Positions 44,034 through 53,090 of a stretch of DNA of 64,000 bases are shown piece after piece. The position numbers and the translations under genes were made by a program. Position 1 is the first letter of the stretch, and each line of letters starts with the position of its first letter. The stretch lies in NCBI GenBank assembly GCA_934481385.1, contig CAKSPD010000005.1, positions 1 through 64,000 on the forward strand, written 5' to 3'. Below the pieces are notes generated by a model. That model had not been told where the DNA came from, made no database searches, and was given only the letters and a program-made list of their open reading frames with translations. This DNA comes from an uncultured Oscillospiraceae bacterium (lineage in GTDB: Bacteria > Bacillota > Clostridia > Oscillospirales > Ruminococcaceae).

Positions 44034-45476
44034 TTATTTCTCCGTTTTAAGAGAGTTTATCACATCTGTGATAGTTTTATCAACAGCCTGTCTTCCGTAT
44101 CTGTCAACATCAGTTTTGCTTTTAGCTCCATGAGTCAGACAGCCTGCTCCGCCTATACAGCCTCCGTTGCAAGCCATACCCTCTATGAAATTGCCTCCGA
44201 GAAGTTTTCTGTTACGGCTTGCTTTTAATAATGCTACTTTACATTCTTCTATGCCGTTGCAGGTTACAGGCTTGAATGTCATATCAGTAAAGCCATGTTC
44301 TTTTACTGCCTGAGAAATTGCATCTGAAACTCCTCCGCTTCTTGCAAAGATTCTTCCGAAATATGAAGCCCCTGAAAGGTCTTCTTCTTCAAGCTGAGTA
44401 ATATCAATTTCACGGCTGTCAAAGAGTGCCTGAAGTTCCTCAAATGTTATTACAGAATCAATAATATTTCTGAGTTCTTCCTTTTTATATTCAGCTTTCT
44501 TTGCAGTACATGGACCTATGAAAATTATCTTTGAATCCGGTTCTTTTTCTTTTATATACTGCGAAATTTTTGCAGCCGGTGAAAGATTGTCTGATACACA
44601 TTCAACAAGGTTAGGAAACTGTTTATGTATATAGTCAACAAATGCCGGACAGCATGAACTTGTCATAAATCCTTTTTCTTCAAGCTCTTTTGATTCGTCA
44701 TAAGCTACCATATCAGCACCGAGAGCTGCTTCAACTATTTCAGAAAATCCAAGTTTTCTTATTCCGGCTATAACCTGACCGAGCTTTGCATATGTAAACT
44801 GGCTTGAAATTGCAGGTGCTACAACAGCATATACTTTTAAATTGCTTTTAAGAATTTCAATTGCTTCCACTATATATGATTTATCCATTATAGCTCCGAA
44901 AGGACACTGATATACACAAGCTCCGCATGATATGCATTTGGAATAGTCTATGCAGGCAGTATAATCATCGGTGATTGAAATTGCATCAACCTTGCATGCA
45001 TTCTTGCATGGTCTTTTATGGTCGCTTATTGCATTGTACGGGCAGACTTTTGAACATGCTCCGCATTCAACACATTTTGATTTGTCAATATGTGCAACAT
45101 AATTATCATCAATATAAATAGCTCCCATACGGCATACGTCCTGACATCTGTGTGCCATACAGCCACGGCATGCGTTTGTAACTTCATATCCGCCCATAGG
45201 ACATTCATCACAGGCAATCTTTATTACCTCGATAACGTTCGGAAGTTCCTTTTTTCCACCCATAGCAAGCTTTACACGCTTCGCAAGAACGGCACGTTCC
45301 TTGTAAACACAGCATCTCATAGTAGGTTTTGCTCCATGAGGAACGATTCTTTCGGGAATATCCAAAGCATTTTCAGCAAGAGTGCCGTTCCATGCTTCTT
45401 TTGCGACTTCCTTCAACACCTTGTATTTGTGATACTGTATTCGGGTATCAAATTTTCTGATTTTTCCCTGTTCCAT
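44034..45476 (-). CDS. [FeFe] hydrogenase, group B-like, monomeric
   Basis: The 480-residue protein has N-terminal cysteine-rich segments ([18 protein letters not shown] and 4Fe-4S motifs [24 protein letters not shown]). The H-cluster domain follows with TSCCPAF (L1), [10 protein letters not shown] (L2) and [12 protein letters not shown] (L3). This pattern is typical of group B [FeFe] hydrogenases, whose in vivo partner is probably ferredoxin. It follows rex after 19 nt. HydF and HydG in this window should mature it. Confidence 0.92.
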   Translation of the reverse strand: MEQGKIRKFDTRIQYHKYKVLKEVAKEAWNGTLAENALDIPERIVPHGAKPTMRCCVYKERAVLAKRVKLAMGGKKELPNVIEVIKIACDECPMGGYEVTNACRGCMAHRCQDVCRMGAIYIDDNYVAHIDKSKCVECGACSKVCPYNAISDHKRPCKNACKVDAISITDDYTACIDYSKCISCGACVYQCPFGAIMDKSYIVEAIEILKSNLKVYAVVAPAISSQFTYAKLGQVIAGIRKLGFSEIVEAALGADMVAYDESKELEEKGFMTSSCCPAFVDYIHKQFPNLVECVSDNLSPAAKISQYIKEKEPDSKIIFIGPCTAKKAEYKKEELRNIIDSVITFEELQALFDSREIDITQLEEEDLSGASYFGRIFARSGGVSDAISQAVKEHGFTDMTFKPVTCNGIEECKVALLKASRNRKLLGGNFIEGMACNGGCIGGAGCLTHGAKSKTDVDRYGRQAVDKTITDVINSLKTEK

Positions 45477-45495
45477 TTCTCTACCACCTTTTAAA

Positions 45496-46128
45496 TTAAT
45501 TTTTATTTCTTGTTATATGACAGCAAAGCAAAACTACCGAACTTGCTATATCAACGTTTTCAACCATAACATCTGACGGAACTCTGAGATTTACCGGTGC
45601 AAAATTAAGTATGGATTTCACACCTATTCTTACAAGTTTGTCTGCTATATCCTGTGCCGGCTCTGAGGGAGAGGATATTATTCCGAATGTTATGGAATGA
45701 TTTTTACAGTATGTTTCCATATCGTCTACTGAAAAAATCTGTTTTCCATGAATGCATTCGCCCCACAGATTTTCGTTGACATCAAATGCAGCTGATATTT
45801 CAAGACCATATTTTTTAAATCCTTCATATGAAAGCAATGCCTGCCCCAGATTTCCTGCTCCGACAAGAACAGCATATTTCTGCTCATCATACCCAAGAAA
45901 TTTTTTTATATCCTTTATAAGATTTTCAGTTACATATCCCGTTTTAGGACGGCCTCCTGAAGATACTGCTGCAAGGTCTTTTCTTACCTGAACATCATAA
46001 AATCCAAGTGCATCGGCAATTGCTGTTGCAGAAATGTTGGGATATTTTGTCACTGAAATCGAAGTGAGAAACCGAAGATACATAGGAAGCCGTTTTAATG
46101 TCTGCGGTGATACTGAATATATATCCAT
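45496..46128 (-). CDS. rex: Redox-sensing transcriptional repressor Rex
   Basis: Rex senses NADH/NAD+ and represses fermentation genes. The 210-residue protein starts at ATG 46128 behind AGGAG. It has an N-terminal winged helix ([18 protein letters not shown]), the DNA-contact region with [12 protein letters not shown], and the Rossmann motif [11 protein letters not shown] (about residues 89-99). Located directly upstream of the hydrogenase, it links redox state to hydrogen production. No clear Rex operator was found by eye. Confidence 0.94.
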   Translation of the reverse strand: MDIYSVSPQTLKRLPMYLRFLTSISVTKYPNISATAIADALGFYDVQVRKDLAAVSSGGRPKTGYVTENLIKDIKKFLGYDEQKYAVLVGAGNLGQALLSYEGFKKYGLEISAAFDVNENLWGECIHGKQIFSVDDMETYCKNHSITFGIISSPSEPAQDIADKLVRIGVKSILNFAPVNLRVPSDVMVENVDIASSVVLLCCHITRNKN

Positions 46129-46181
46129 TGCTTTCTCCTCATTTTCTGTTATAATATTATGCCTTTGCAGATTAAAATTAT

Positions 46182-46212
46182 CCCCCACCCTTTGAGCTGG
46201 AGGTGGGGGAAA
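46182..46212 (-). terminator. Terminator of the exporter gene
   Basis: Stem CCCCCACC / GGTGGGGG (46182-46209) lies 19 bp after the exporter stop; on the minus strand a modest ATAATTTT follows. It separates the fumarate operon from rex. Confidence 0.75.
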
Positions 46213-46228
46213 AACTGCTGATATATTA

Positions 46229-47446
46229 TTATCTGAAAATAATTATCAGAAATTGTGATACAAGAACTACTGAAATAAGTGCTACCGGATATGTTGCTGC
46301 ATAAGCTGAAGCAACATCTTCAGTACCGGCAGTATTTATAAGAGTTCCGAGTGCCGGAGTTGATGTCATACCGCCTGTTATTGAACCCAGATTGTTGAGA
46401 ATACTGAGTTTGAGTACATACTTTGCAAAGAGGAAACCAACTATCATCGGTACAAGAGTCATAATTATACCATAGATAAAGTATACAGCTTCAAAGTATT
46501 TAACGAAGCTTGCTCCGCCTGCAACACCTGCACCTATAAGGAAAAGCATAAGTCCAAGTTCTCTGAATACCTTGAGAGTGCTTGTCTTTGGTGTTACTGA
46601 AATTGAACCGAAGTGTGCGAAATGACCGAATACAAGTGAAACGAGCAGACAACCGCCTGTTGTGGTAAGTGAGAAGTTTCCTATTTTTATTGAACCAAGG
46701 AATATACCAATGATTGCTGCGAGAGAAAACGGCATAAAACCAAATTCGTCCATTTCAATAAGATTTCCCTTATATTCTTTCTTTCCTCCGCTTGTATCAG
46801 CAACAACAAGCTTTTTTCTTTCTTCAGCCATATCAGCTTTGAGAATCTTTGGAATTATCTGAACAAAGAGTACGACGCCAATTACTCCGAAAAGATAAGC
46901 TATTCCATGACCTACTGAAACCAAATCCTCCAGTTCAGGAGCAACAGTTGATTTTGCCGCTGAAAATGCCGGTGTACTTGTGAGTGAACCTGAAAGAAGT
47001 CCTACAAGCATTGCTGTAAGCTCCTGCAATGAAAGGTCTGTGAAATTCTTTCCTACTACGATACAGCCTGCACATGAAAGTCCGCCCATAACGATTATTA
47101 CGAGTGCAAGAACAACATATGATTTGAAGTTTTTCTTGAAGTTTCCGAAAAAGTTAGGGCCTGCAATAAAACCTACTGATGTTACAAAGAGAATTAATCC
47201 CATATTTTCAACTATTTTAAGGGCATTGGAAACATAAGTTGATTCACCGACAACGAGTGATGATGAAAGACCGTCATAGAAGAAACAGCCGTATAAAAGA
47301 GCTACGATAAATACACCTGCTGTACCAAGTGAAATTCCTTTTATTGTTATTCTGCCAAGAGCATATCCTACTGCCGCAATAGCAAAAACTGTAAACATAA
47401 GATAAGTTATTGACTGTATGGAAACAATTCCGCCAAATAGATTCAT
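46229..47446 (-). CDS. AspT/YidE-family (AAE) transporter, candidate succinate exporter
   Basis: The 405-residue protein has about ten membrane segments in two homologous halves, each with the family motif: GSLTSTPAFS (about residues 152-161) and GGMTSTPALG (about 364-373). The AAE family includes the aspartate:alanine antiporter AspT and the succinate exporter SucE. The TrkA-C domains of AspT are missing. It is the last gene after frdA, in the same direction, with a hairpin in the 95-bp gap. Transport of succinate is an inference from the operon, and fumarate or malate exchange is also possible. Confidence 0.82.
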   Translation of the reverse strand: MNLFGGIVSIQSITYLMFTVFAIAAVGYALGRITIKGISLGTAGVFIVALLYGCFFYDGLSSSLVVGESTYVSNALKIVENMGLILFVTSVGFIAGPNFFGNFKKNFKSYVVLALVIIVMGGLSCAGCIVVGKNFTDLSLQELTAMLVGLLSGSLTSTPAFSAAKSTVAPELEDLVSVGHGIAYLFGVIGVVLFVQIIPKILKADMAEERKKLVVADTSGGKKEYKGNLIEMDEFGFMPFSLAAIIGIFLGSIKIGNFSLTTTGGCLLVSLVFGHFAHFGSISVTPKTSTLKVFRELGLMLFLIGAGVAGGASFVKYFEAVYFIYGIIMTLVPMIVGFLFAKYVLKLSILNNLGSITGGMTSTPALGTLINTAGTEDVASAYAATYPVALISVVLVSQFLIIIFR

Positions 47447-47494
47447 CTTTTTTTACCTCGAACTTTCTAATATTAAATTTTCAATTTAATCAGA

Positions 47495-47526
47495 ACAGTC
47501 CGGCAGTAAAGTGAAAGCCGGACTGT
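47495..47526 (-). promoter_or_regulatory. Strong hairpin between frdA and the exporter gene
   Basis: A perfect 10-bp stem ACAGTCCGGC / GCCGGACTGT with a 12-nt loop. No T-run follows it on either strand, so it may be a processing or stability element that sets unequal expression of frdA and the exporter. Confidence 0.55.
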
Positions 47527-47541
47527 CTGCTTTCTCTTTAC

Positions 47542-49143
47542 TTATATATCTTTTGACTTAGTATAATTAGGGAGAAGTTTAGGAGAAACCTTATCAGTCT
47601 TGATACCGGCATCAGCGAGTTCCTTAGCGAACTTGTTAACGTGTTCAAGGGAAAGATTTCCGAGTTCTGCATTTTTTGACGCTTTAGCAGCATTCTTTCC
47701 GGCACTTCTTCCGAATACGATAATATCGAGAAGTGAGTTACCCATAAGACGATTTCTTCCGTGGATTCCTCCAACTGCCTCGCCTGCAACAAACAGATTG
47801 TTTACAGATGTCATATTATCGGCTGAAATATCAAGACCGCCGTTCTGATAATGGAGTGTAGGATATACGAGAATAGGTTCTTTTCTGATATCTATTCCGT
47901 ATTTTCCGAACATTCTCATCATTGCAGGGATACGTTTTTCGATTGTTCCCTCACCGTTCTTGATTTCAATCATTGGTGTATCGAGCCAGAGTCCGATTCC
48001 GTCAGGAGTCTTTACTCCCTTGTTTCTTGCTCCGCATTCTCTGATTATTGATGCTGCTGAAACATCTCTTGTTTCGAGCGGGTGCATAAATACCTCACCT
48101 TCAGCATTTACAAGTTTTGCTCCGAGTGAACGTACTTTTTCAGTTACCAATGCACCGAATATCTGTGAAGGATATGCTGCACCTGTCGGGTGATACTGAA
48201 GTGTATCCTGATAGAGAAGCTTTGCTCCTGCTCTGTATCCGAGAACAAGTCCGTCTGCTGTTGCTCCGTAGTGATTTGATGTCGGGAATCCCTGATAATG
48301 CATTCTTCCTGCACCGCCTGTTGCTATGATTACTGTTTTTGCACGGGCGATAAGGATTTCCTTTGTTTCCATATTCATAAGAACTGCACCTGCGGCATTG
48401 CCGTTTTCATCAAGAATCAGTTCGATTGCTGATGTGAAATCAACCACCGGAATCTGTCTGTTGAGTACTTCATCACGAAGTGTTCTCATTATTTCTGCTC
48501 CTGAATAGTCCTTTGCTGCGTGCATTCTCTTTCTTGATGTTCCGCCTCCGTGAGTTGTAATCATTGTTCCGTCCGGTGCTTTATCAAATTCAACTCCGAG
48601 GTCATTCAGCCACTGGATTGCCTCCGGTGCTTCTGTTACAAGTCTGTAAAGAAGTTCTTTTTTTGCTGCAAAGTGTCCTCCGCCGTATGCATCAACAAAG
48701 TGAATTGCCGGTGAATCGTTTGGCTTGTCGGCAGCCTGAATTCCGCCTTCTGCCATCATTGTGTTCGCATCGCCCATTCTGAGCTTTGTTACTACCATTA
48801 CGTTTGCACCTGCGTTATCAGCTTCGATTGCTGCTGATGCACCTGCTCCGCCTCCGCCGATTACGAGTACGTCAACATCATAGTCGATTTTTGTTAAATC
48901 TATTTCTTCCGGCTTGATTCTGCTGTTTGCCTGAAGCATATCTGCGAGTTCGTGCGGTGCTTTTTCACCCTTGTTTGCTCCCACTTTGAGTTCTTCAAAC
49001 TGGTCCTGACGGTAATCGGGGTGATATGTTGCGAGGAGTTCGTCCTTTTCGTCTGCTGTCATTCTGCGAGGTTCCATTGCTGTATTTTCCGCACGGTTTG
49101 CCTCGACTTTTTTCAGTGATTCGGTTATATCTGATGGATACAT
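47542..49143 (-). CDS. frdA: Fumarate reductase flavoprotein subunit, soluble type
   Basis: The 533-residue subunit has an 85-residue N-terminal extension, then the FAD-binding GGGGAGASAA (96-105). The usual covalent-flavin histidine region reads GDANTMMAEGG, with N127 instead of His, so FAD should be bound non-covalently, as in soluble fumarate reductases. Active-site motifs include YHPTGAAYP and ETRDVSAA. It reduces fumarate to succinate with electrons from FrdB. No cytochrome or membrane anchor gene is present. It is the last enzyme gene of the mdh-fumC-hdr-flx-frd operon. NadB (aspartate oxidase) is less likely given frdB and fumC. Confidence 0.9.
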   Translation of the reverse strand: MYPSDITESLKKVEANRAENTAMEPRRMTADEKDELLATYHPDYRQDQFEELKVGANKGEKAPHELADMLQANSRIKPEEIDLTKIDYDVDVLVIGGGGAGASAAIEADNAGANVMVVTKLRMGDANTMMAEGGIQAADKPNDSPAIHFVDAYGGGHFAAKKELLYRLVTEAPEAIQWLNDLGVEFDKAPDGTMITTHGGGTSRKRMHAAKDYSGAEIMRTLRDEVLNRQIPVVDFTSAIELILDENGNAAGAVLMNMETKEILIARAKTVIIATGGAGRMHYQGFPTSNHYGATADGLVLGYRAGAKLLYQDTLQYHPTGAAYPSQIFGALVTEKVRSLGAKLVNAEGEVFMHPLETRDVSAASIIRECGARNKGVKTPDGIGLWLDTPMIEIKNGEGTIEKRIPAMMRMFGKYGIDIRKEPILVYPTLHYQNGGLDISADNMTSVNNLFVAGEAVGGIHGRNRLMGNSLLDIIVFGRSAGKNAAKASKNAELGNLSLEHVNKFAKELADAGIKTDKVSPKLLPNYTKSKDI

Positions 49144-49158
49144 CTTTAAAAATCCCCC

Positions 49159-49833
49159 TTACTTCTCGATTTCTCTTGTGTTATAGAGCTCTTTCATTTC
49201 TTCGATTGGCTTCTGCATAAGGCTTTCGAGGAGTTCATTAAATGTTCCGTCCTTGATTTCCTTTACTCTGTCCTCAAGGTGCTGAGTTTTTGGAGCGAGA
49301 TATTTTCCGTTAAGTCTTCTTGCGAGAAGGGCTACCTGCGGGTGTGAAATTCCGGCCGGACATCTTGATGAACATACTCCGCACATTACGCAGTCGAATG
49401 ATTCCTCTGCACACTTTTCATATTCACCTCTCTGAGCGTATGCTATGTACTGCATTACGTTCAGTGACTGTGTACAGGAATTTGTACAAGCGTTACAGCC
49501 GATACATGAATAGATTTCAGGGTATAACTGCATCATTATCTGTTCTGTCGGCTTGATTTTTTCGATGTCGTAAACCTGTTTTACGAGCGGGAAAAACGGG
49601 AGAGTTGCTATGTACATATCATTTTCAACTGTTGTCTGACATGCAAGACATACTTTGAGTTCTCTGTCGCCCTTTATTCTGTAAATTGTTGCACATGCTC
49701 CGCAGAATCCGTTTCGGCAGCCACAACCTCTGATAAGCTGATAGCCTGCGTATTCCATTGCACGCATTATAGTAAGTCCTGCCGGTACTTCGTACTTTTT
49801 GCCGAACAGGAATATTTTTACCATTTCTTCCAT
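49159..49833 (-). CDS. frdB: Fumarate reductase iron-sulfur subunit
   Basis: The 224-residue protein has an N-terminal plant-type 2Fe-2S domain with the cysteines in RGCGCRNGFCGACAT and VCLAC (about residues 34-64). A C-terminal alpha-helical ferredoxin domain follows with CIGCNACTNSC and CVMCGVCSSRCPAG (about 112-160). It transfers electrons to FrdA, encoded 14 nt downstream. The binding motifs are slightly different from E. coli FrdB, and there is no quinone-site sequence recognised, consistent with a soluble partner. AAGGAG precedes ATG. Confidence 0.88.
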   Translation of the reverse strand: MEEMVKIFLFGKKYEVPAGLTIMRAMEYAGYQLIRGCGCRNGFCGACATIYRIKGDRELKVCLACQTTVENDMYIATLPFFPLVKQVYDIEKIKPTEQIMMQLYPEIYSCIGCNACTNSCTQSLNVMQYIAYAQRGEYEKCAEESFDCVMCGVCSSRCPAGISHPQVALLARRLNGKYLAPKTQHLEDRVKEIKDGTFNELLESLMQKPIEEMKELYNTREIEK

Positions 49834-49850
49834 TGCACCTTTTCTCCTTA

Positions 49851-50675
49851 TTAATATTCGTCAGGCAGTTCGCCGAGCTTGTCGTATCTGAATACAGGGC
49901 CGTCCTTGCAGACATACTTATTTCCTATGTTACAGCGTCCGCACTTTCCGACTCCGCATTTCATACGAAGTTCCATTGTTGTGAACACCTGAGTTTCCTC
50001 AAATCCGAGTTCCTTCAATGCTCCGAGTGTGAATTTTATCATTATCGGCGGGCCACAGATAAGAACTGTTTTTGAAATATCAGGGTTAACTTCTTTAACA
50101 AAATTCGGAACAAATCCTACATGACCGTCCCAGCCTTCCTGCTCTCTGTCGATTGTCAGATTTACTTCAATTCCTGTATCTTTCATCCATTCATCAATGA
50201 TTTCCTTGTAGTCAACGAGGTCATCTTTTGAACGTGAACCGTAAATTATCTGAATTGAACCGTAATTTTCACGCTTATCACGAACATAATTGATTACTGA
50301 ACGCAGAGGAGCAAGTCCGATACCGCCTGCTATGAACAATAAATCCTTGCCCTTGAGGTCTGTTTCAACAGGAAAATGATTTCCGTACGGGCCTCTGATT
50401 GTTATCTGCTGACCGACTTCCATCTGGTGAAGCCAGCTTGTCAGACAACCGCATTTCTTTATTGAAAATTCCATAAATTCGGTGTTTGTCGGTGATGATG
50501 TGATTGAAAACATTGCTTCGCCGACACCCGGAATTGAAAGCATTGCACACTGTCCGGGCATATGGTCAAATGCCTTTTTGCCGTCCGGAGTCACTACTCT
50601 GAATGTTTTTACGTCCGGAGTATCTATTCTTATATCGGTTACTACGCCGATTTTGGGTATAAGTGTTTCGTTCAT
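49851..50675 (-). CDS. NAD(P)H-binding flavoprotein, FlxA/AsrB-like
   Basis: The 274-residue protein starts at MNETLIPKIG with GGAGGG upstream, so an in-frame extension is rejected. It is a ferredoxin-NADP reductase-like protein with an FAD domain (GQCAMLSIPGVGEAMFSITS, about residues 40-59) and an NAD domain (LLFIAGGIGLAPLRSV; LICGPPIMIK). A C-terminal 2Fe-2S site has CGVGKCGRC and a later VCKDGP. By comparison with FlxABCD-HdrABC this is the subunit that oxidises NADH. It lies between FlxB-like and FrdB genes. Confidence 0.88.
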   Translation of the reverse strand: MNETLIPKIGVVTDIRIDTPDVKTFRVVTPDGKKAFDHMPGQCAMLSIPGVGEAMFSITSSPTNTEFMEFSIKKCGCLTSWLHQMEVGQQITIRGPYGNHFPVETDLKGKDLLFIAGGIGLAPLRSVINYVRDKRENYGSIQIIYGSRSKDDLVDYKEIIDEWMKDTGIEVNLTIDREQEGWDGHVGFVPNFVKEVNPDISKTVLICGPPIMIKFTLGALKELGFEETQVFTTMELRMKCGVGKCGRCNIGNKYVCKDGPVFRYDKLGELPDEY

Positions 50676-50677
50676 TT

Positions 50678-51691
50678 TCAGCCCTCCAGAGTTTTCATTA
50701 CTTTGACGATATTCATTGAAATCGGGCATTTTGAAAGACATCTTCCACAGCCTACACAGCCGAACTGTCCGTCATTGTTTGCAGGGAAATATACAAGTTT
50801 GTGCATAAAACGCTGTCTGAATCTTTCAAGCTGACTGTTTCTTGAGTTTCCATGTGCCATTTTTGTAAAATCAGAATACATACAACTGTCCCAGCATCTG
50901 AATCTCTTGATTTCTTTTCCGCAGTCAAAATCCCTGATGTCATAGCACTGACAGGTTGGACAAACAAATGTACATGTTCCACAGCCGAGGCAACTTTCTG
51001 AAAGTTCTCCCCACTTGTCAGAATTGAACAGTTCATTTAACTTATCTCCGCCGAATGCATCGGTTTTAACGTTTTTAAGCGGTAATTTTTCAAGAATTTC
51101 CTTTACTTCGGACTGCTGTTTTTCAACGGCTTCACTTCCTGATTCTTCAAGGAGTCCTGAAACAGATTCGATAAATGATTTACCCTTTTCGGTATTTGCT
51201 TCAAAGTACATTTCACCGTCACAAATCCACGCTGATACGTCACCTTCCGGCTTTGTCGGGTCTATTCCGAATGTCTGACAGAAACAGGTTTCGCTTGGCT
51301 TTGTGCAGGCAATTGTTACAAGAACACCGTGTTCACGGCGGTTTTTATAGTAAGTATCAACAGGTTCTGCAAGAAATACTTTGTCAAGAATTTCAAAACT
51401 TCTTGCATCACAGGCTCTCATTCCGAAAATCACGAAATCTTCGAGTTCAACGTGAGCATCACGCACTTCAATATTCTTGCCGTTAATCTTGAAATCAACA
51501 AGATTTTCAGTCTGCGGGAATATGAAATCCTTTGCACTTCTTACGGTATTAAGGGCATTGCTGAGTTTTTTGCCCTCACTCCATTTTTCAAACTTTGCAC
51601 CGTTTTCCTTATCGACAGGAAGGTAAATTGTACGGCTTTCAGATGCTTTTTTGAACAAATCATCGAGCTTTGAAACAGAAATTCTGTACAT
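50678..51691 (-). CDS. 4Fe-4S dicluster protein, FlxB/AsrA-like
   Basis: The 337-residue protein has the AsrA/hydrogenase-beta type fold with FGMRACDARSFEILDKVF (about residues 89-106) and two C-terminal ferredoxin motifs, CLGCGTCTFVCPTCQCYD (about 233-250) and CVGCGRCLSKCP (about 313-324). It overlaps the next upstream gene by 1 nt. It should relay electrons between the FlxA flavin and the Hdr part. The exact Flx letter is by analogy only. Confidence 0.8.
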   Translation of the reverse strand: MYRISVSKLDDLFKKASESRTIYLPVDKENGAKFEKWSEGKKLSNALNTVRSAKDFIFPQTENLVDFKINGKNIEVRDAHVELEDFVIFGMRACDARSFEILDKVFLAEPVDTYYKNRREHGVLVTIACTKPSETCFCQTFGIDPTKPEGDVSAWICDGEMYFEANTEKGKSFIESVSGLLEESGSEAVEKQQSEVKEILEKLPLKNVKTDAFGGDKLNELFNSDKWGELSESCLGCGTCTFVCPTCQCYDIRDFDCGKEIKRFRCWDSCMYSDFTKMAHGNSRNSQLERFRQRFMHKLVYFPANNDGQFGCVGCGRCLSKCPISMNIVKVMKTLEG

Positions 51692-52665
51692 TATTTACAA
51701 CCCCTTTCGTTTACGATACTTGGTTCGCAGTCATTTTTTGTGTAGCTTGTCAGCGGTGTTCTTCCCTCATCTTCAACGCCTGCCTGATATTCGCCGTAAA
51801 GTTCGTTAATATCTTTAATAAACTTACGGTTGAGGAGGTGCAGAGGGATATTCTGCGGACAAACTCTTGAACATTCTCCGCAGTCTGTACATCTTCCGGC
51901 AACGTGGAATGCTCTGATTATGTGGAACATATTTTCCTCAAAACTTGTTGCTGCGGCCTTCTGTGAAACGCCTGAATTCGGGTTATCGAATACGCAGTTT
52001 TCACAGGAACAGGCAGGACATACATTTCGACAGGCATTGCATCTGATGCATTTTGAAAGTTCGTTTCTCCAGAATGCATATCTTTCATCTGCTGTCATAT
52101 TTTCGAGCTTTGCAACCATATCGAATCTTGCGGAATTTTCGTTAACTTCGCCCTCATCGCCTATCAGTTCATCATAAACCGCATGTTTCTTTGACTTGCA
52201 GACTGTACATCTTTCCTCAAGAACTTCTGATTTGGATATTTTTTCATCACCGTAAATTGTTTTTACTGTGAATGTATCGTTATCTGAAGAAATTCCTGTA
52301 ATTCCGCTGATTCCCTTAGCCTTGATTTTTTCAGCGTCAGCCTTTCCGTCGCACTGTATACCTATTATATACACGTTTTCACGGATAATTCTGTGTTCCT
52401 TGATAAGCTGATTGAAGCTGTATGTGTCGCAGGGTTTCAGAAAAGCGAGGAGTTTTCCCTCTTTTCTTGACTCTTTGATTAAATATTTTGAAAGATTGTG
52501 TCCGCAGAAATCATCATACACGAAATCCTTGTCGATTTCTTCAGCACTTTCAAATACAGCAGGTGTTATATCATACGCAAATTCGCCCTTTTTCCAGCCT
52601 ATTACACGATTTACCGTTCCGTCAGCGAGGAGCTGTTTTGCACGTTCAATCATTCTGCTTTGCAT
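51691..52665 (-). CDS. 4Fe-4S dicluster electron-transfer protein, FlxC-like
   Basis: The 324-residue protein has the FrhB-like LLAFLKPCDTYSFNQLIKE segment (about residues 72-90) and cysteine motifs CIRCNACRNVCPACSC (about 207-222) and CTDCGECSRVCP (about 259-270), both 4Fe-4S binding. GGAGG precedes ATG. It overlaps FlxD by 16 nt and FlxB by 1 nt. It is related to the neighbouring FlxB-like protein, suggesting an old duplication. Confidence 0.8.
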   Translation of the reverse strand: MQSRMIERAKQLLADGTVNRVIGWKKGEFAYDITPAVFESAEEIDKDFVYDDFCGHNLSKYLIKESRKEGKLLAFLKPCDTYSFNQLIKEHRIIRENVYIIGIQCDGKADAEKIKAKGISGITGISSDNDTFTVKTIYGDEKISKSEVLEERCTVCKSKKHAVYDELIGDEGEVNENSARFDMVAKLENMTADERYAFWRNELSKCIRCNACRNVCPACSCENCVFDNPNSGVSQKAAATSFEENMFHIIRAFHVAGRCTDCGECSRVCPQNIPLHLLNRKFIKDINELYGEYQAGVEDEGRTPLTSYTKNDCEPSIVNERGCK

Positions 52666-53090
52666 CTCAAATCCTCCAGTCTTTTATTTTCTCCGAGTTT
52701 TGTAACTGTTTCAACAAACTCGTTCATTGTTGCGGAGAATTTCGCTCCTTCGGCAGCCGATACCCATTCAAGACGGGTTCTTTCTCTCTCGATTCCGAGA
52801 TAATCAAGCATTGAAAACAGGAGTGTAATCCTTCTTCTTGCATAGTAGTTTCCTGATGTATAGTGGCAGTCACCCGGGTGACAACCGCAGATTATAACGC
52901 CGTCTGCACCTCTCTGGAATGCTCTGAGAATGAACATCGGGTTTACTCTGCAAGAGCAGGGAACTCTGATTATTTTTACATCTGCCGGATAATTCAAACG
53001 GTTTGTTCCTGCGAGGTCTGCACCTGCATATGAACACCAGTTACAGCAGAAAGCCACTATTTTCGGCTTAAATTCGTTGTTTATCTGCAT
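52650..53090 (-). CDS. MvhD/FlxD-type electron-transfer subunit
   Basis: The 146-residue protein has the family cysteines in FCCNWCSYAGAD (about residues 14-25), VPCSCR (about 43-48) and CGCHPGDCHY (about 68-77), and LRAFQRGADGV. MvhD-type proteins bind a 2Fe-2S cluster and connect HdrA to a hydrogenase or Flx input. It overlaps hdrA by 10 nt and is co-translated with it. Confidence 0.92.
   Translation of the reverse strand: MQINNEFKPKIVAFCCNWCSYAGADLAGTNRLNYPADVKIIRVPCSCRVNPMFILRAFQRGADGVIICGCHPGDCHYTSGNYYARRRITLLFSMLDYLGIERERTRLEWVSAAEGAKFSATMNEFVETVTKLGENKRLEDLRCKAE

Noticed and set aside
49159-49833. Membrane-bound succinate dehydrogenase complex
   Set aside because: No cytochrome b or anchor gene is near, and the partner flavoprotein lacks the covalent-flavin His.
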